DNA of 57,062 nt from contig NZ_CASDOY010000007.1 in assembly GCF_949282365.1 (NCBI RefSeq), positions 1 to 57,062 of the forward strand, given 5' to 3'. The translations under genes and the position numbers were made by a program. The notes under the pieces are model-generated. The model was not told the DNA's origin and did no database searches. It was given only the letters and a program-made list of their open reading frames with translations. Of the stretch, positions 1 through 8,404 are shown in pieces; within the stretch, counting starts at the first letter, position 1; the number at the start of each line of letters is the position of its first letter. This stretch comes from an uncultured Desulfovibrio sp. (GTDB lineage: Bacteria; Desulfobacterota; Desulfovibrionia; Desulfovibrionales; Desulfovibrionaceae).

Positions 1-1
1 G

Positions 2-898
2 TCCGCGTCGCAGCCCGCGCTGCTCCCCGCCGGAGGCTCCCCGTCCGCCGCTGCGGCCCCGGCCGCTGTGGCTCCGGCCTGGCGCGACCTGGCGCAGCGT
101 CTGGCGGCCGACGGCCTCTCCGGGCCGCGGGTGGACGCCCTGCTGGCGGGCCTGCCCGCCACGCCCTCCCAGTCGCCCATGGGCCGCAAGATCAAGGCCC
201 TGTACAACCGCCAGTTCTTCCCCGCGCCGCCCCCGGCCAAGCCCCGGCAACAGTATTACAAGGGCGTGGTCACGGACGCCAACGCACGCCTGTGCCAGCA
301 GTTCATCACGGCCAACAGCAAGGCTTTCCGGCAGGCGGAACAGCGCTACGGCGTGCCGCCGTCCATCGCGGCGGCCCTGCTCTTCGTGGAGACGCGTCTG
401 GGCAAGGTGCTGGGCGATACGGCGGAAAACGCCTTCTATACCCTGGCCAGCATGGCCGTGAGCCGGACGCCGGAAAGCATCGCCGACTGGCTGCCGCAGC
501 TGCGCGACCATGAGCGGCATATGGACTGGATCCGCGCCACCATGCCCAAGCGGGCCGACTGGGCCTACAAGGAGACCCGGGCCCTGGTGGAACACATGCT
601 GCGCGACAACGTGCCCCCGGACCATCTGCCCGGCTCCATCTACGGGGCCGTGGGCCTGTGCCAGTTCATGCCGTCCAATATCGCCGTCTACGGGGCGGAT
701 GGCGATGGCGACGGCCGGGTGGATCTGTTCACCGTGCCCGATGCCGTGGCCAGCCTGGCCCATTATCTGGCCCGCCACGGCTGGAAGGCCGGACTGCCGC
801 GGGAACGCCAGCACGCCCTGCTCATGCGCTACAACCACTCCACGGTCTACGCCAACACCATCCTGGCCCTGGCGGAACGCATCGACAGGCTGCCATGA
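2..898 (+). CDS. MltB-type lytic murein transglycosylase, 5' end outside window
   Basis: Peptidoglycan lyase of the SLT_2/GH103 (MltB) family, which cuts the MurNAc-GlcNAc bond to leave anhydro-MurNAc. The frame is open to the window edge with no convincing start. The GTG at 68 has no ribosome site and sits in an Ala/Pro-rich linker, so the gene very probably begins upstream, with an export signal there. Seen: the catalytic-Glu segment FVETRLG, the fold signature YGAVGLCQFMPS followed by a DGDGDGRVDL acidic loop, and the C-terminal YNHSTVYANTIL. These are the conserved MltB blocks in the expected order, so the catalytic domain is complete. A hairpin terminator follows at once. Lipoprotein or soluble status cannot be judged. 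Confidence 0.9.
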   Translation, partial: SASQPALLPAGGSPSAAAAPAAVAPAWRDLAQRLAADGLSGPRVDALLAGLPATPSQSPMGRKIKALYNRQFFPAPPPAKPRQQYYKGVVTDANARLCQQFITANSKAFRQAEQRYGVPPSIAAALLFVETRLGKVLGDTAENAFYTLASMAVSRTPESIADWLPQLRDHERHMDWIRATMPKRADWAYKETRALVEHMLRDNVPPDHLPGSIYGAVGLCQFMPSNIAVYGADGDGDGRVDLFTVPDAVASLAHYLARHGWKAGLPRERQHALLMRYNHSTVYANTILALAERIDRLP

Positions 899-904
899 TC
901 CCCG

Positions 905-937
905 GGACGGCGGGGGAGCCCCTGCCGTCCTTCTTTT
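905..937 (+). terminator. Rho-independent terminator after transglycosylase gene
   Basis: GGACGGC (905-911) pairs with GCCGTCC (924-930), with further G:C pairing toward the loop. It is followed by TTCTTTT and lies 7 bases after the stop codon. Confidence 0.7.
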
Positions 938-1536
938 GCCGCCCGGCGTGCCGCAGCACGGGCAGGGGAGCCCGTCCTGAGCCGGACCCGGGAGGAGGAA
1001 GGCTGCGTCCTGCGCCACGGGCAGGGGAGGCTGACGTCCCTGCCCGTGGCGGACGGCGGCCTGCCGGGGGCGCGTCGCGCTCCCTGTGCCGGTGTTCGAG
1101 AGGGCCATCCCCGGCAGGTCGGGCTTTCCTCGTGCCACGGCGTGCGCCTGCCGCATTTTCGCTCATGCCTGCGGCGGTCTGGACCGGGCCGGGGCGGGCC
1201 CTGCGCCTGCCGCTTTTTCCCGCAGGCCTGCGCAGCTGCGCTTTCCGCACGCCGGCGGGGAGTTGCGCGCTTCCCCGGCGCGTCCGCACCTCTCTGAAAG
1301 TTCGACGACCGTTGTCTCGGGCCTTCCGCTTTTCCTCCCGCGCCTGCGGGGGCCGCGTATCTGTCCGGCTTTTGCCGGCGTCCCTTCGCGCATGCGCGTC
1401 GCGCCATCCCGCACCGGGGGACGGCAGCCGTCCCCCTCGCACCTTCCTCATGCCGCGCTGACGCTCCCTGTGCTCTGTTCATCTTGCGGGGCCGGTCCCC
1501 GCCTTCCCATATCCTCATATTCGGCAGGAACCTGAC
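938..1536. other. 599-bp GC-rich gap without a recognisable gene
   Basis: Reading frames here are open on both strands only because of base composition, and none has a ribosome site or family-like sequence. The main structure is a perfect 14-bp inverted repeat, CGCCACGGGCAGGG (1013-1026) against 1038-1051 with an 11-base loop. It has no T-run, so it is not a standard terminator. The last 40 bases hold AT-rich CATATCCTCATATTC and a ribosome site for the next gene. Confidence 0.5.
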
Positions 1537-3276
1537 ATGACATATATGACGACCTTGCTGAAAGCGGCCGCGGCCGTTTTCCTGTGCATCATCCTGATGC
1601 TCTTGCTCCAGCTCGATCTGACGGCTTTCCAGACGGCGGAGACCCTGTTCCCCGGCTGGGGCTGGCTGGCCTTCCTCACCCTGCTGGCCCTGGAAGCGGC
1701 CGCCTTCTGCTGGCTGGGGCTTTCCTGGTTCGCCCGCGCGCCCCGGCTGGTGCTGCGCGACGATCCCACGGACGAGGAACGCCGGGCCTTTGCCGCGGAA
1801 CTGGAACGGCGTCTGAAAAAGAACAGCCATGTGCGGCAGGCCGGTATCAGCCCGCAGCAGCCCGACTTTCTGGAAAAAGCCCTGGACGTGCTGGACGCCC
1901 GCGCCGGGGAGGAGATCCGCAGCAATGCCCGGCGGGTCTTCCTGGGCACGGCCCTGTCCCAGAACGGCCGCCTGGACGCGCTCATCGTTTTCGTCTCCCT
2001 GGCCCGCATGGTCTGGCGCGTGTCCGGCATCTACAACCAGCGGCCCACGCCCGCCGAGCTCTGGAGCGTCTACAGCGCGGTATCCTCGGCCACCTTCATT
2101 TCCTTTTCCATCGACGCCCTGGACATCCCCCGGACCATCACCGAGAGCATGAATGAGCTCCTGCCCGCCGTGGCGCCCGCCATGGCGGCCTCCGGCATGC
2201 CCTTCATGGGGCCGGTGATGCAGCAGTGCACGACCGCCGTCATCGACGGGGCCGCCAACTGCCTGCTGGCCGTGCGCGCCGGGGTCGTGACCCGGAGCGC
2301 TTTCCGCTTCGCGGCCCTGGGGCAGGACGAGGCCCGGCGCCGGGCCTGTGTTCGTGAGACGGGCGCCATACTGTCGGAGATCTCCAGGGAGACCGTGGGC
2401 GCCATCGTGGGCGCGTTCCGCAAGCAGCTGGCGGACCTGCCGGGCGCTGTGGGACAGAAGATCTCGGAGACCGTGGGCAACATGGCGGACACGGCTCTGG
2501 AAAAGACCAGGGATGCCGCCGGTTCGGTGATCCGGGGCACAAAGGATTGCGCCGGCAGCGCCGGACAGGCGGTCCTGCGCGGGGGCAGTGCGGTGGTCGA
2601 TGCCGTGAGCGACGGCGCCCATGCCGTGGCCGGTGCCGTAAGCACCGGGGCCGGAGCCGTGGCGGACGCCGTGGGCCAGGGCACCAGCGCCGTGCTGGGT
2701 ACGGTGGGCGATTGTGCCGGCAGCGCCGGACAGGCGGTCCTGCGCGGCGGCAGTGCGGTGGTCGATGCCGTGAGCGGCGGCGCCCATGCCGTGGCCGGTG
2801 CCGTAAGCACCGGGGCCGGAGCCGTGGCGGACGCCGTGGGCCAGGGCACCAGCGCCGTGCTGGGAGCCGTGCGCGCCGTCCTGCCGGGCAGACGGCGGGA
2901 GGCCACGGCGGATGAGCGTTTCGCCCTGCGTCTGGCCCTGATCTGGTCGCAGGGGCGGCCGGGCTGGATGCGGCGTCGCCAGCTGGCCCGTTTTTGTGAT
3001 GCCGAAGGCGTGAGCGCCGGGCTGCGCACGCTGGTGGACCGCCACCCCGAACTGCGCCTGCTGGAGCCGCATCTGGACTTCTGGCGGGGGCAGGACGAGG
3101 CCGTGGCGGCCTGCGGTCGCGAGCTGGGACTGGAGCGCGGCCCGGCGGCCGTGGCCTGGCTGGCGGAGCTGGATGCCCATCTGCGTCTGGGCGGCCGCCT
3201 GCAGGATGGCGGCAGCGCCCCGTCCGGCCCGTCCACACCGCCCGCTTCGGCCCGGCGGCCGTTCTGGAAGCGCTAG
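1537..3276 (+). CDS. DUF697 (YcjF-like) membrane protein with duplicated Ala/Gly/Val repeats
   Basis: 579 residues, function unknown. Two hydrophobic segments (about residues 5-25 and 40-60) anchor the N-terminus. A charged stretch follows, then at about residues 130-260 a region resembling DUF697/YcjF proteins: a hydrophobic core with NGRLDALIVFVSLARMVWR and IYNQRPTP. Residues about 300-450 are low-complexity Ala/Gly/Val/Ser heptad-like sequence containing a 55-residue unit repeated twice almost identically (DNA 2545-2709 and 2710-2874). The C-terminal 130 residues look globular, with ADERFALRLALIW and repeated leucine-rich helices. The start is supported by AGGA at 1526-1529. No operon partner is visible. 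The DUF697 match is recognised by pattern only. Confidence 0.7.
   Translation: MTYMTTLLKAAAAVFLCIILMLLLQLDLTAFQTAETLFPGWGWLAFLTLLALEAAAFCWLGLSWFARAPRLVLRDDPTDEERRAFAAELERRLKKNSHVRQAGISPQQPDFLEKALDVLDARAGEEIRSNARRVFLGTALSQNGRLDALIVFVSLARMVWRVSGIYNQRPTPAELWSVYSAVSSATFISFSIDALDIPRTITESMNELLPAVAPAMAASGMPFMGPVMQQCTTAVIDGAANCLLAVRAGVVTRSAFRFAALGQDEARRRACVRETGAILSEISRETVGAIVGAFRKQLADLPGAVGQKISETVGNMADTALEKTRDAAGSVIRGTKDCAGSAGQAVLRGGSAVVDAVSDGAHAVAGAVSTGAGAVADAVGQGTSAVLGTVGDCAGSAGQAVLRGGSAVVDAVSGGAHAVAGAVSTGAGAVADAVGQGTSAVLGAVRAVLPGRRREATADERFALRLALIWSQGRPGWMRRRQLARFCDAEGVSAGLRTLVDRHPELRLLEPHLDFWRGQDEAVAACGRELGLERGPAAVAWLAELDAHLRLGGRLQDGGSAPSGPSTPPASARRPFWKR
2545..2874 (+). repeat. Tandem 165-bp direct repeat, two units, inside a gene
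   Basis: Unit 1 is 2545-2709 and unit 2 is 2710-2874. They differ at only a handful of bases apart from the last dozen. The reading frame is preserved, adding 55 residues (DCAGSAGQAVLRGGSA... to ...TSAVLG). The near identity points to a recent duplication. Confidence 0.9.
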
Positions 3277-3814
3277 CCCTCCGTGTACGCTGGGCATGGA
3301 TGCGTGTCGCTGCCGCATGTGCCGCGCACCAGCCACACGCAGATGCCGTCCTGTCCGGCGGCCTTCCGGCTCCCGTCTTCCCGGGCATGGCCGGGAGACG
3401 GACAAGGAACGGGACGGGAACGGGTACGGGGCACGGAGCGCGCCCTGCACGGCCGTCCCTTTCGGGAGATGGCCGGGGATCCGTCGGCCGAGGCGGTCCG
3501 GCAAGGGCTGTGCAGGAGCGCTCGAGGCGGCGCTGCCGGCTGGAAGCCGCTCCGGCCCTTGTCCGCGCCTCTGGTCCGTGCTTCCCGTCCACGCTCTCCA
3601 TCACGTCCCCGTCTGCTCCTGTCCGGCGGCTCCCTGTCTGGCTGCATCCTGTCCGGCTGCATCCTGCGGCGGTCCTGTCCGCCAGCCGCTTCCCGCCTCT
3701 GCCTGCCTCCTGTCCGCCAGCCGCATCCCGTCCCTTGCCCGGTACCTGTCCCCTTCCGCTTCCCGGCGTGTCGTCCCGCGCAGGACATCCTGCTGTGGAA
3801 GAATGTTGCACCTT
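3277..3814. other. 538-bp gap upstream of hcp; no gene recognised
   Basis: No frame has family-like sequence. The stretch 3630-3725 holds short direct repeats: GGCTGCATCCTG at 3640-3651 and 3655-3666, and TCCTGTCCGCCAGCCGC at 3673-3689 and 3708-3724. The base content becomes less GC-biased only from about 3780, where the hcp promoter lies. Confidence 0.5.
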
Positions 3815-3832
3815 TTGTGATGATGATCACAG
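3815..3832 (+). promoter_or_regulatory. CRP/HcpR-type operator of hcp
   Basis: TTGTGA-TGATGA-TCACAG, a near-perfect CRP-type palindrome (TGTGA-N6-TCACA). HcpR of Desulfovibrio is reported to use a CRP-like TTGTGA-N6-TCACAA motif upstream of hcp. A plausible -10 (TATGTT, 3848-3853) puts the palindrome centre near -37 to -41, the class II activator position. The start codon of hcp lies 70 bases downstream. Confidence 0.75.
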
Positions 3833-3901
3833 TTTGCCCGCCCGGGATATGTTCTAGTGGGGCCAATGCGACTCATCCCCCATCAGCACAAGGAGTGCGC
3901 C

Positions 3902-5497
3902 ATGTTTTGCAATCAGTGTGAACAAACTTCCAAGGGCAAGGCCTGTACCCGCCTGGGCGTCTGCGGCAAGAACGAGGCCGTGGCCCTGCAGCAGGACAGG
4001 CTGGTGTGGCAGCTGCGCGAACTGGCGGCTGTGGCCCTGCTGGCCCGCGAAGCCGGCATTGTGGATACGGATACGGACGATTTTGCCTTCAAGGCCCTGT
4101 TCTCCACCCTGACCAATGTGAATTTCGATCCCACGGCCCTGCTGGCCGTGCAGGAAGAATGCCTGGAGCGCACGCTGGACCTGGCCGCGCGCGTGCCCGG
4201 CGCTCCGGTACCCACGCCGCTGGCCGCCCTGGAGCTGCGCGATACGGCCATCGACCGCCTGTCGGACGACGAGGACGTGCGTTCGGCCATGCAGATCCTG
4301 CTTTACGGCCTCAAGGGCGTGGCGGCCTATGCCGACCATGCCGCCGAGCTGGGGCAGCGCGATCCCGAGGTGGCGGCCTTCCTGTACCGCGGCCTGCGCG
4401 CGGGCACCGCTCTGGATCCCGAGAGCCGGGACCTCGACGGCTGGCTGGCCCTGGTGCTGGAATGCGGCAAGGCCAACCTGCGCGCCATGGAACTGCTGGA
4501 AGCGGGCAATACCGGCACCTTCGGCACGCCGGTGCCCACGCCGGTGTCCCTGGGGCGGCGCAAGGGCAAGGCCATCCTCATTTCCGGCCATGACCTGCCC
4601 GACCTGCTGGCCCTGCTGGAACAGACCCGCGGCACGGGCATCAACGTCTACACCCACGGCGAGATGCTGCCCGCCCATGCCTATCCGCAGCTGCATGCCT
4701 TCCCGCATCTGGCCGGGCACTACGGCACGGCCTGGCAGAACCAGCAGAAGGAGCTGCCCGCCTTCCCCGGCGCGGTGCTCTTCACCACCAACTGCATCCA
4801 GGATCCCGAAGGCTATGCCGACAAGGTCTTCACTTCCGGCAATGTGTCCTGGCCCGGCCTGACCCACTGCGCGCACCGCGATTTCTCGGCCGTCATCCAG
4901 AAGGCCCTGGAGCTGCCCGGCTTCGCCGAGGATGTGCCCGGCAAGGAAGTGCTGACCGGTTTCGGCCGCGAGACCCTGCTGGGCGCGGCCCCGGCCGTGC
5001 TGGACGCCGTGGCCCGGGGCGAGCTGCGCCACATCTTCCTGGTGGGCGGCTGCGACGGCGCGCGTCCCGGCCGCAACTACTATACCGAGCTGGTGGAGAA
5101 GATCCCCGCCGACTGCCTGATCCTGACCCTGGCCTGCGGCAAGTTCCGCTTCTTCGACAAGGAGCTGGGCAGCCTGGGCGGTATCCCGCGCCTGCTGGAC
5201 GTGGGCCAGTGCAACGACGCCTATGCCGCCGTGCGCGTGGCCCTGGCCCTGGCCGACGCCCTGAAGTGCGGCGTCAACGAGCTGCCCCTCTCGCTGGTGC
5301 TGTCCTGGTACGAGCAGAAGGCCGTGAGCATCCTGCTGACCCTGCTGGCCCTGGGCGTCAAGAACATCCGCCTCGGGCCCACGCTGCCCGCCTTCGTGTC
5401 GCCCAATATCCTCAAGGTGCTGGTGGAGCAGTGGAACATCATGCCCGTGACCACGCCCGACGAGGACCTCAAGGCCATCCTGGGCCGGGGCTTGTAG
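3902..5497 (+). CDS. hcp: Hybrid-cluster protein (class I Hcp)
   Basis: Cytoplasmic iron-sulfur protein known as hydroxylamine reductase or NO reductase, acting in nitrosative-stress defence. 531 residues against about 550 in Desulfovibrio Hcp. The N-terminal cubane ligands are Cys3, Cys6, Cys15 and Cys21, the short class I spacing. All eight hybrid-cluster ligands can be placed: His230, Glu254, Cys298, Cys384, Cys412, Cys437, Glu471 and Lys473, with spacings matching the D. vulgaris enzyme. AAGGAG at 3890-3895 fixes the ATG at 3902; the frame extends upstream but has no better start. The CRP-type operator upstream and the Crp/Fnr gene downstream fit HcpR control. No separate hcr reductase gene is present; the flavodoxin-like gene downstream could supply electrons (inference). 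Confidence 0.96.
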   Translation: MFCNQCEQTSKGKACTRLGVCGKNEAVALQQDRLVWQLRELAAVALLAREAGIVDTDTDDFAFKALFSTLTNVNFDPTALLAVQEECLERTLDLAARVPGAPVPTPLAALELRDTAIDRLSDDEDVRSAMQILLYGLKGVAAYADHAAELGQRDPEVAAFLYRGLRAGTALDPESRDLDGWLALVLECGKANLRAMELLEAGNTGTFGTPVPTPVSLGRRKGKAILISGHDLPDLLALLEQTRGTGINVYTHGEMLPAHAYPQLHAFPHLAGHYGTAWQNQQKELPAFPGAVLFTTNCIQDPEGYADKVFTSGNVSWPGLTHCAHRDFSAVIQKALELPGFAEDVPGKEVLTGFGRETLLGAAPAVLDAVARGELRHIFLVGGCDGARPGRNYYTELVEKIPADCLILTLACGKFRFFDKELGSLGGIPRLLDVGQCNDAYAAVRVALALADALKCGVNELPLSLVLSWYEQKAVSILLTLLALGVKNIRLGPTLPAFVSPNILKVLVEQWNIMPVTTPDEDLKAILGRGL

Positions 5498-5644
5498 GCC
5501 GGCCGCTGGCGGGAAGTGCCGCCGTCCCGGACCGGGACGCACGTCTGCCCCTGTTTTGCGGGGGCGGTCCCGGCCCTGCGGGCCCGCCCCCGGGCGCCTT
5601 TATCCGGGAAAGATCCTGGCCCGTCCGTCCCTTTCCATCCTCCA
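5498..5644. other. Post-hcp region with two GC-rich hairpins
   Basis: CGTCCCGG-A-CCGGGACG (5523-5539) and GGGGGCGG (5560-5567) against CCGCCCCC (5584-5591). The second is followed by a weak GCCTTTAT and may terminate hcp transcription. The poor T-run keeps confidence low. Confidence 0.4.
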
Positions 5645-5725
5645 CAGCAAAGCGCGTTGGGGGACGGATGGAGGCGGGAAGGAAGGGAACGGCCCTTGTG
5701 CGCCGCCAGGGGGCCCCTTCCCCCG
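5645..5725 (-). repeat. Solitary arm of the dispersed intergenic repeat
   Basis: Read on the minus strand, it aligns along its length with 50152-50233. Both contain GGGGGAAGGGGCCCC, then an AAGGG/CCCTTCC segment, then CCATC and CCCCCAA(A)CGCGCTTTG. About three quarters of positions appear to agree. It lies in the hcp-regulator gap. From 5726 to 5992 I see only the regulator's leader and its GGAGG site. Confidence 0.65.
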
Positions 5726-5992
5726 GGACAGGCCGTCTAGGCAGCCTGCCTGCCCGCGCCGTGTACCGGGCTGCCAGGGGACGGCATGCGGCAGGCGCGT
5801 TGACGCTTCCGGCAGCCGGCGATATCCCCTGGAGGAGGGATCACATGGCTGGTCCCCTTCCAGCAGCGAGCGCTCTTGCGACGCCGTACGCCGGAGAAGG
5901 CGGACGCGGCCTGTCCTTCCGTCCCGCCCGCCGGTCGGGGCACCTGTCCGCAGCCCTGTGCGGGCAGGTGCGGAAGACCGTCTGGAGGTCCC

Positions 5993-6703
5993 ATGCATCA
6001 GAAAAACGCGAACCGTCCTCCCGATCCCCAGTCCCTGCGGGACGCGGTGGCCCGCAGCCCGCTGGGCAGCCTGCTGACGGAAGATCAACGTCGCCTGCTG
6101 CTGGCCACTGGCCGCCTGGCCGAGATGCGGCAGGGCGATGTGCTGTTCCGTGAAGGCGACAGAGCGCGCCATGTGCCCTTCGTGCTTTCCGGTGAGGTGA
6201 AGCTGGTCAAGGCCGGGCCGCAGGGCAGGGAATACGTCCTGCACCTGACGCGCGGCGGCGCTTTCCCCGATCCGGGGGCCCTGTTCTACGAGGCTCCGTT
6301 GCCCGCCACGGCCGTGTCCCTGGGGCCGGGGCGCCTGCTCTGGCTGGAGCGGGCCACCATGGACCGGCTGCTGGAGGAGAACCCGCGCCTGGCCCGCTGG
6401 CTGCTGCAGCTGCTGGCCGCCCGGCAGCGCCTGTTCGTCAACAAGGTGGCGGGTTCGCAGGGCGTGATCTCCGTCTCCCGGCGCGTGGCGGGCTGGCTGC
6501 TGCACCGCTCGCGCATGGAGGAGGGCAGCCGCCGGCTGGAACTGCCCGGTACCCGCGAGCTCCTGGCCCGTCTGCTGGGCCTGAGCCGCGAGAGCCTGAG
6601 CCGCGAACTCAACCGCCTGCACCGCGAGGGTGCCATCCGTCTGGAGCGGCGGCAGGTGGAGCTGCTGGATATGGCCGCCCTGGAGCGGCGGGCCGGGGAC
6701 TGA
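5993..6703 (+). CDS. Crp/Fnr family regulator, probable HcpR
   Basis: 236 residues. An effector-binding beta-roll domain occupies about residues 20-130 (EMRQGDVLFREGDRARH, FVLSGEVKLVK), then a dimer helix, then a C-terminal winged helix-turn-helix at about 165-230 with recognition segment LLGLSRESLSRELNRL. There is no Fnr-type N-terminal cysteine cluster, so it is not an oxygen-sensing Fnr. GGAGG at 5984-5988, 4 bases before the ATG, sets the start; the frame continues upstream without a site. Its place downstream of hcp, whose promoter has a CRP-type palindrome, suggests HcpR, a nitrite/NO-responsive activator in this group. That assignment is inference from context. No cysteine-based sensor is evident; HcpR of D. 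gigas is reported to bind haem. Confidence 0.85.
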   Translation: MHQKNANRPPDPQSLRDAVARSPLGSLLTEDQRRLLLATGRLAEMRQGDVLFREGDRARHVPFVLSGEVKLVKAGPQGREYVLHLTRGGAFPDPGALFYEAPLPATAVSLGPGRLLWLERATMDRLLEENPRLARWLLQLLAARQRLFVNKVAGSQGVISVSRRVAGWLLHRSRMEEGSRRLELPGTRELLARLLGLSRESLSRELNRLHREGAIRLERRQVELLDMAALERRAGD

Positions 6704-6974
6704 GGGCCCTGCCCGGGCCGGATCCTTTTGCGCGGCCGGGCAGGCATCCTGCCGCGATCCGTCATTTTTGAAAGCCTTGCCGGGGACATGGCGCCGGCAG
6801 GCGGGCGGGCCCGCCACCGGGGAGGGGCTTGCGGGCCGGCAGACACGGCCGTATCCTTTGGCGCCGCAGCCTGTCCGGGCCGCGTGCTTCCCCGCCGCGC
6901 CGACCTTGCCCCGCGCGGCCATCCTGCCCGCATCCCCTCCGCCGCCGGGCGCCTGCCGGCCGGATGGACACGAC

Positions 6975-7568
6975 ATGACCATGAAGCGTATCTCCATGCC
7001 AACTTGCATCATCTGTTCCAGCATCACCGGCAACACCCGGCGTCTGGCCGAGGCCCTTGCCGCCGCGGCCCGTGTCCCTGTCCTGCCGGTGGGCACGGCC
7101 TCCGTGCCGGACGACGGGGTCCTGCTGCTGGGCTTCTGGGTGCGTCGCGGCCTGCCGGACAGCCGCAGCCTGCGCCAGTGGCAGGGCCTCCGGGGCAGGC
7201 GGGTCTTTTTTTTCGGCACCCACGGCACCTGGCCCGGCTCGGCCCATTCCCGCCAATGCCTGGCGGCAGCTCGCCGCCTGTTGCGGGACAACGGCAATGA
7301 GGTGCTGGGCGGTTTCTTGTGCCAGGGGCGCGTGGATCCCCGGCTGGTGGCCCTGGCGGGCAAGCCGGGGCATCATCCCATGACGCCCGAGCGCGCGGCC
7401 CGGCTGGCCGAGGCGGCCCGTCATCCCGACGCCGCCGATCTGGAGGCGGTCCTGCGCTGTTGGGACTGCTGCCGTCAGGGCCGGGCCCTGCCCGGTGCCG
7501 ATGCTGCGGGCGAGCTGGCCGGCGGCCATTTTTTCGCCTGGTCCGCGGGCAGGGGGCTGCCCTCATGA
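6975..7568 (+). CDS. Flavodoxin-like FMN protein
   Basis: 197 residues. The N-terminal SSITGNTRRLAEAL is the flavodoxin FMN-phosphate loop (S/T-x-T-G-N-T). The later FFFGTHGTWPGSAHS fits the second FMN-binding loop region. The rest resembles the flavodoxin family proteins of anaerobes that act as small electron carriers or quinone/bilin reductase partners. The start is uncertain: ATGs at 6975, 6981 and 6996 all lie just before the first beta strand, and none has a strong ribosome site. A T8 run (7206-7213) encodes three phenylalanines. It sits between the putative HcpR gene and a PPOX-fold flavoprotein, so a redox or nitrosative-stress role is plausible but unproven. Confidence 0.75.
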   Translation: MTMKRISMPTCIICSSITGNTRRLAEALAAAARVPVLPVGTASVPDDGVLLLGFWVRRGLPDSRSLRQWQGLRGRRVFFFGTHGTWPGSAHSRQCLAAARRLLRDNGNEVLGGFLCQGRVDPRLVALAGKPGHHPMTPERAARLAEAARHPDAADLEAVLRCWDCCRQGRALPGADAAGELAGGHFFAWSAGRGLPS

Positions 7569-7722
7569 GGACGGGGACAGGCTACGGGGCGCCTGCAGGT
7601 CGGGCCGTCCCGGCGTTCCCGGGCGGTCCGCGTCCTTGCGGCGGCTGCGCCCGGCAGTTGTCATCGTTCCCGGCCAGTCCCGCTCCGCGGGCCGTACCGG
7701 TGAGATCAAGGAGAGAAGAAAC

Positions 7723-8202
7723 ATGGAAAAGATCCCCAGCCGTGTGGAACTGAGCGACGATCCGGCCCTGCCCGGCGAGATCCTGGACAGGGCGGAAACG
7801 CTCTTCGTGGCCTTCCAGACAGGGGATTTCCCCTATGTGCTGCCCGTCAACCATGTCTGGCTGGACGGGCACCTCTACATCCATTGCGCCTTTGAAGGCC
7901 GCAAGATCGACGTGCTGCGCCGCGACGCCCGGGTGGGTTTTGCCACGGCCGTGGACGTGCGCATCATCCCCGAGCAGTCCACCACCCATTTCCGCAGCCT
8001 GTGCGGCACGGGCCGCATCCGCGAGGTGAGCGACCAGGAGGAGAAACGCCGCGCCCTGGATGCCATCAGCCTGCGCTTCCAGGCCCGTTGTCCGCGCCCC
8101 GCGCCCGACAGCATGCTGGCGCGGGTGAACATCCTGCGCATCGACGTGGAGAGCCTGACCTGCCGCCACAAGGACGGCTCGCGCCGCAAGGACAAGGAGT
8201 AG
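7723..8202 (+). CDS. Pyridoxamine 5'-phosphate oxidase-fold (NimA-like) flavoprotein
   Basis: 159 residues, a small FMN-binding split-barrel protein. Seen: FPYVLPVNHVWLDGHLYIHCAFEGRKIDVLRRD, recognised in parts as the strand pair and helix of the PPOX/NimA group, and a conserved VGFATAVD strand; residues 80-110 carry the STTHFRSLCGTGRI block. It ends in a basic tail. AAGGAG at 7708-7713 fixes the ATG at 7723. NimA-like members are linked to 5-nitroimidazole reduction, but most have unknown substrates and none can be named here. It may be cotranscribed with the flavodoxin-like gene 154 bases upstream. Confidence 0.8.
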   Translation: MEKIPSRVELSDDPALPGEILDRAETLFVAFQTGDFPYVLPVNHVWLDGHLYIHCAFEGRKIDVLRRDARVGFATAVDVRIIPEQSTTHFRSLCGTGRIREVSDQEEKRRALDAISLRFQARCPRPAPDSMLARVNILRIDVESLTCRHKDGSRRKDKE

Positions 8203-8209
8203 GGAAATC

Positions 8210-8229
8210 TTTGTGCTTTTTTGCACAAA
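8210..8229 (+). promoter_or_regulatory. Perfect CRP/FNR-geometry palindrome upstream of usp promoter
   Basis: TTTGTGC-TTTTTT-GCACAAA. The arm length and six-base spacing equal those of a CRP-family operator. The centre (8219.5) lies about 60 bases before the predicted transcription start of the usp gene, the class I activator position. It could instead be a weak terminator hairpin for the PPOX gene, which stops at 8202. Confidence 0.5.
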
Positions 8230-8244
8230 AGTGGAGAAAAGGCC

Positions 8245-8273
8245 TTGTCTAATGATAAAAAAGGCCTTATACT
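8245..8273 (+). promoter_or_regulatory. Sigma-70-type promoter of the usp gene
   Basis: TTGTCT (8245-8250), 17-base spacer, TATACT (8268-8273). Start predicted near 8280. AAGGCCTT palindromes at 8239-8246 and 8261-8268 flank the spacer and are 22 bases apart, so they fall on the same helix face. Confidence 0.75.
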
Positions 8274-8404
8274 AAGGGTGCAAGGAAAAATGGAGCCACG
8301 CCGACCCTGTGGCCGACGGGGCGGGGGCTTTCCCCCTTTCGCAGACTGCAACCTGGATTTTCACCATCTTACTTCTGTCCGTCTGGGCGGTAATGGAGCG
8401 TACC

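Noticed and set aside
847..3504. Very long minus-strand frame (885 codons), and similar long frames opposite pstSCA (11172-13229) and opposite the PiT gene (19448-21523)
   Set aside because: They run antisense to clear genes in GC-rich DNA, are full of Arg, Pro, Ala and His repeats, and show no family features. Codon shadow effects explain them.
3857..3901. Upstream ATG that would lengthen Hcp by 15 residues
   Set aside because: AAGGAG at 3890-3895 serves the ATG at 3902, and Hcp proteins begin with the M-F-C-N-Q-C motif directly.
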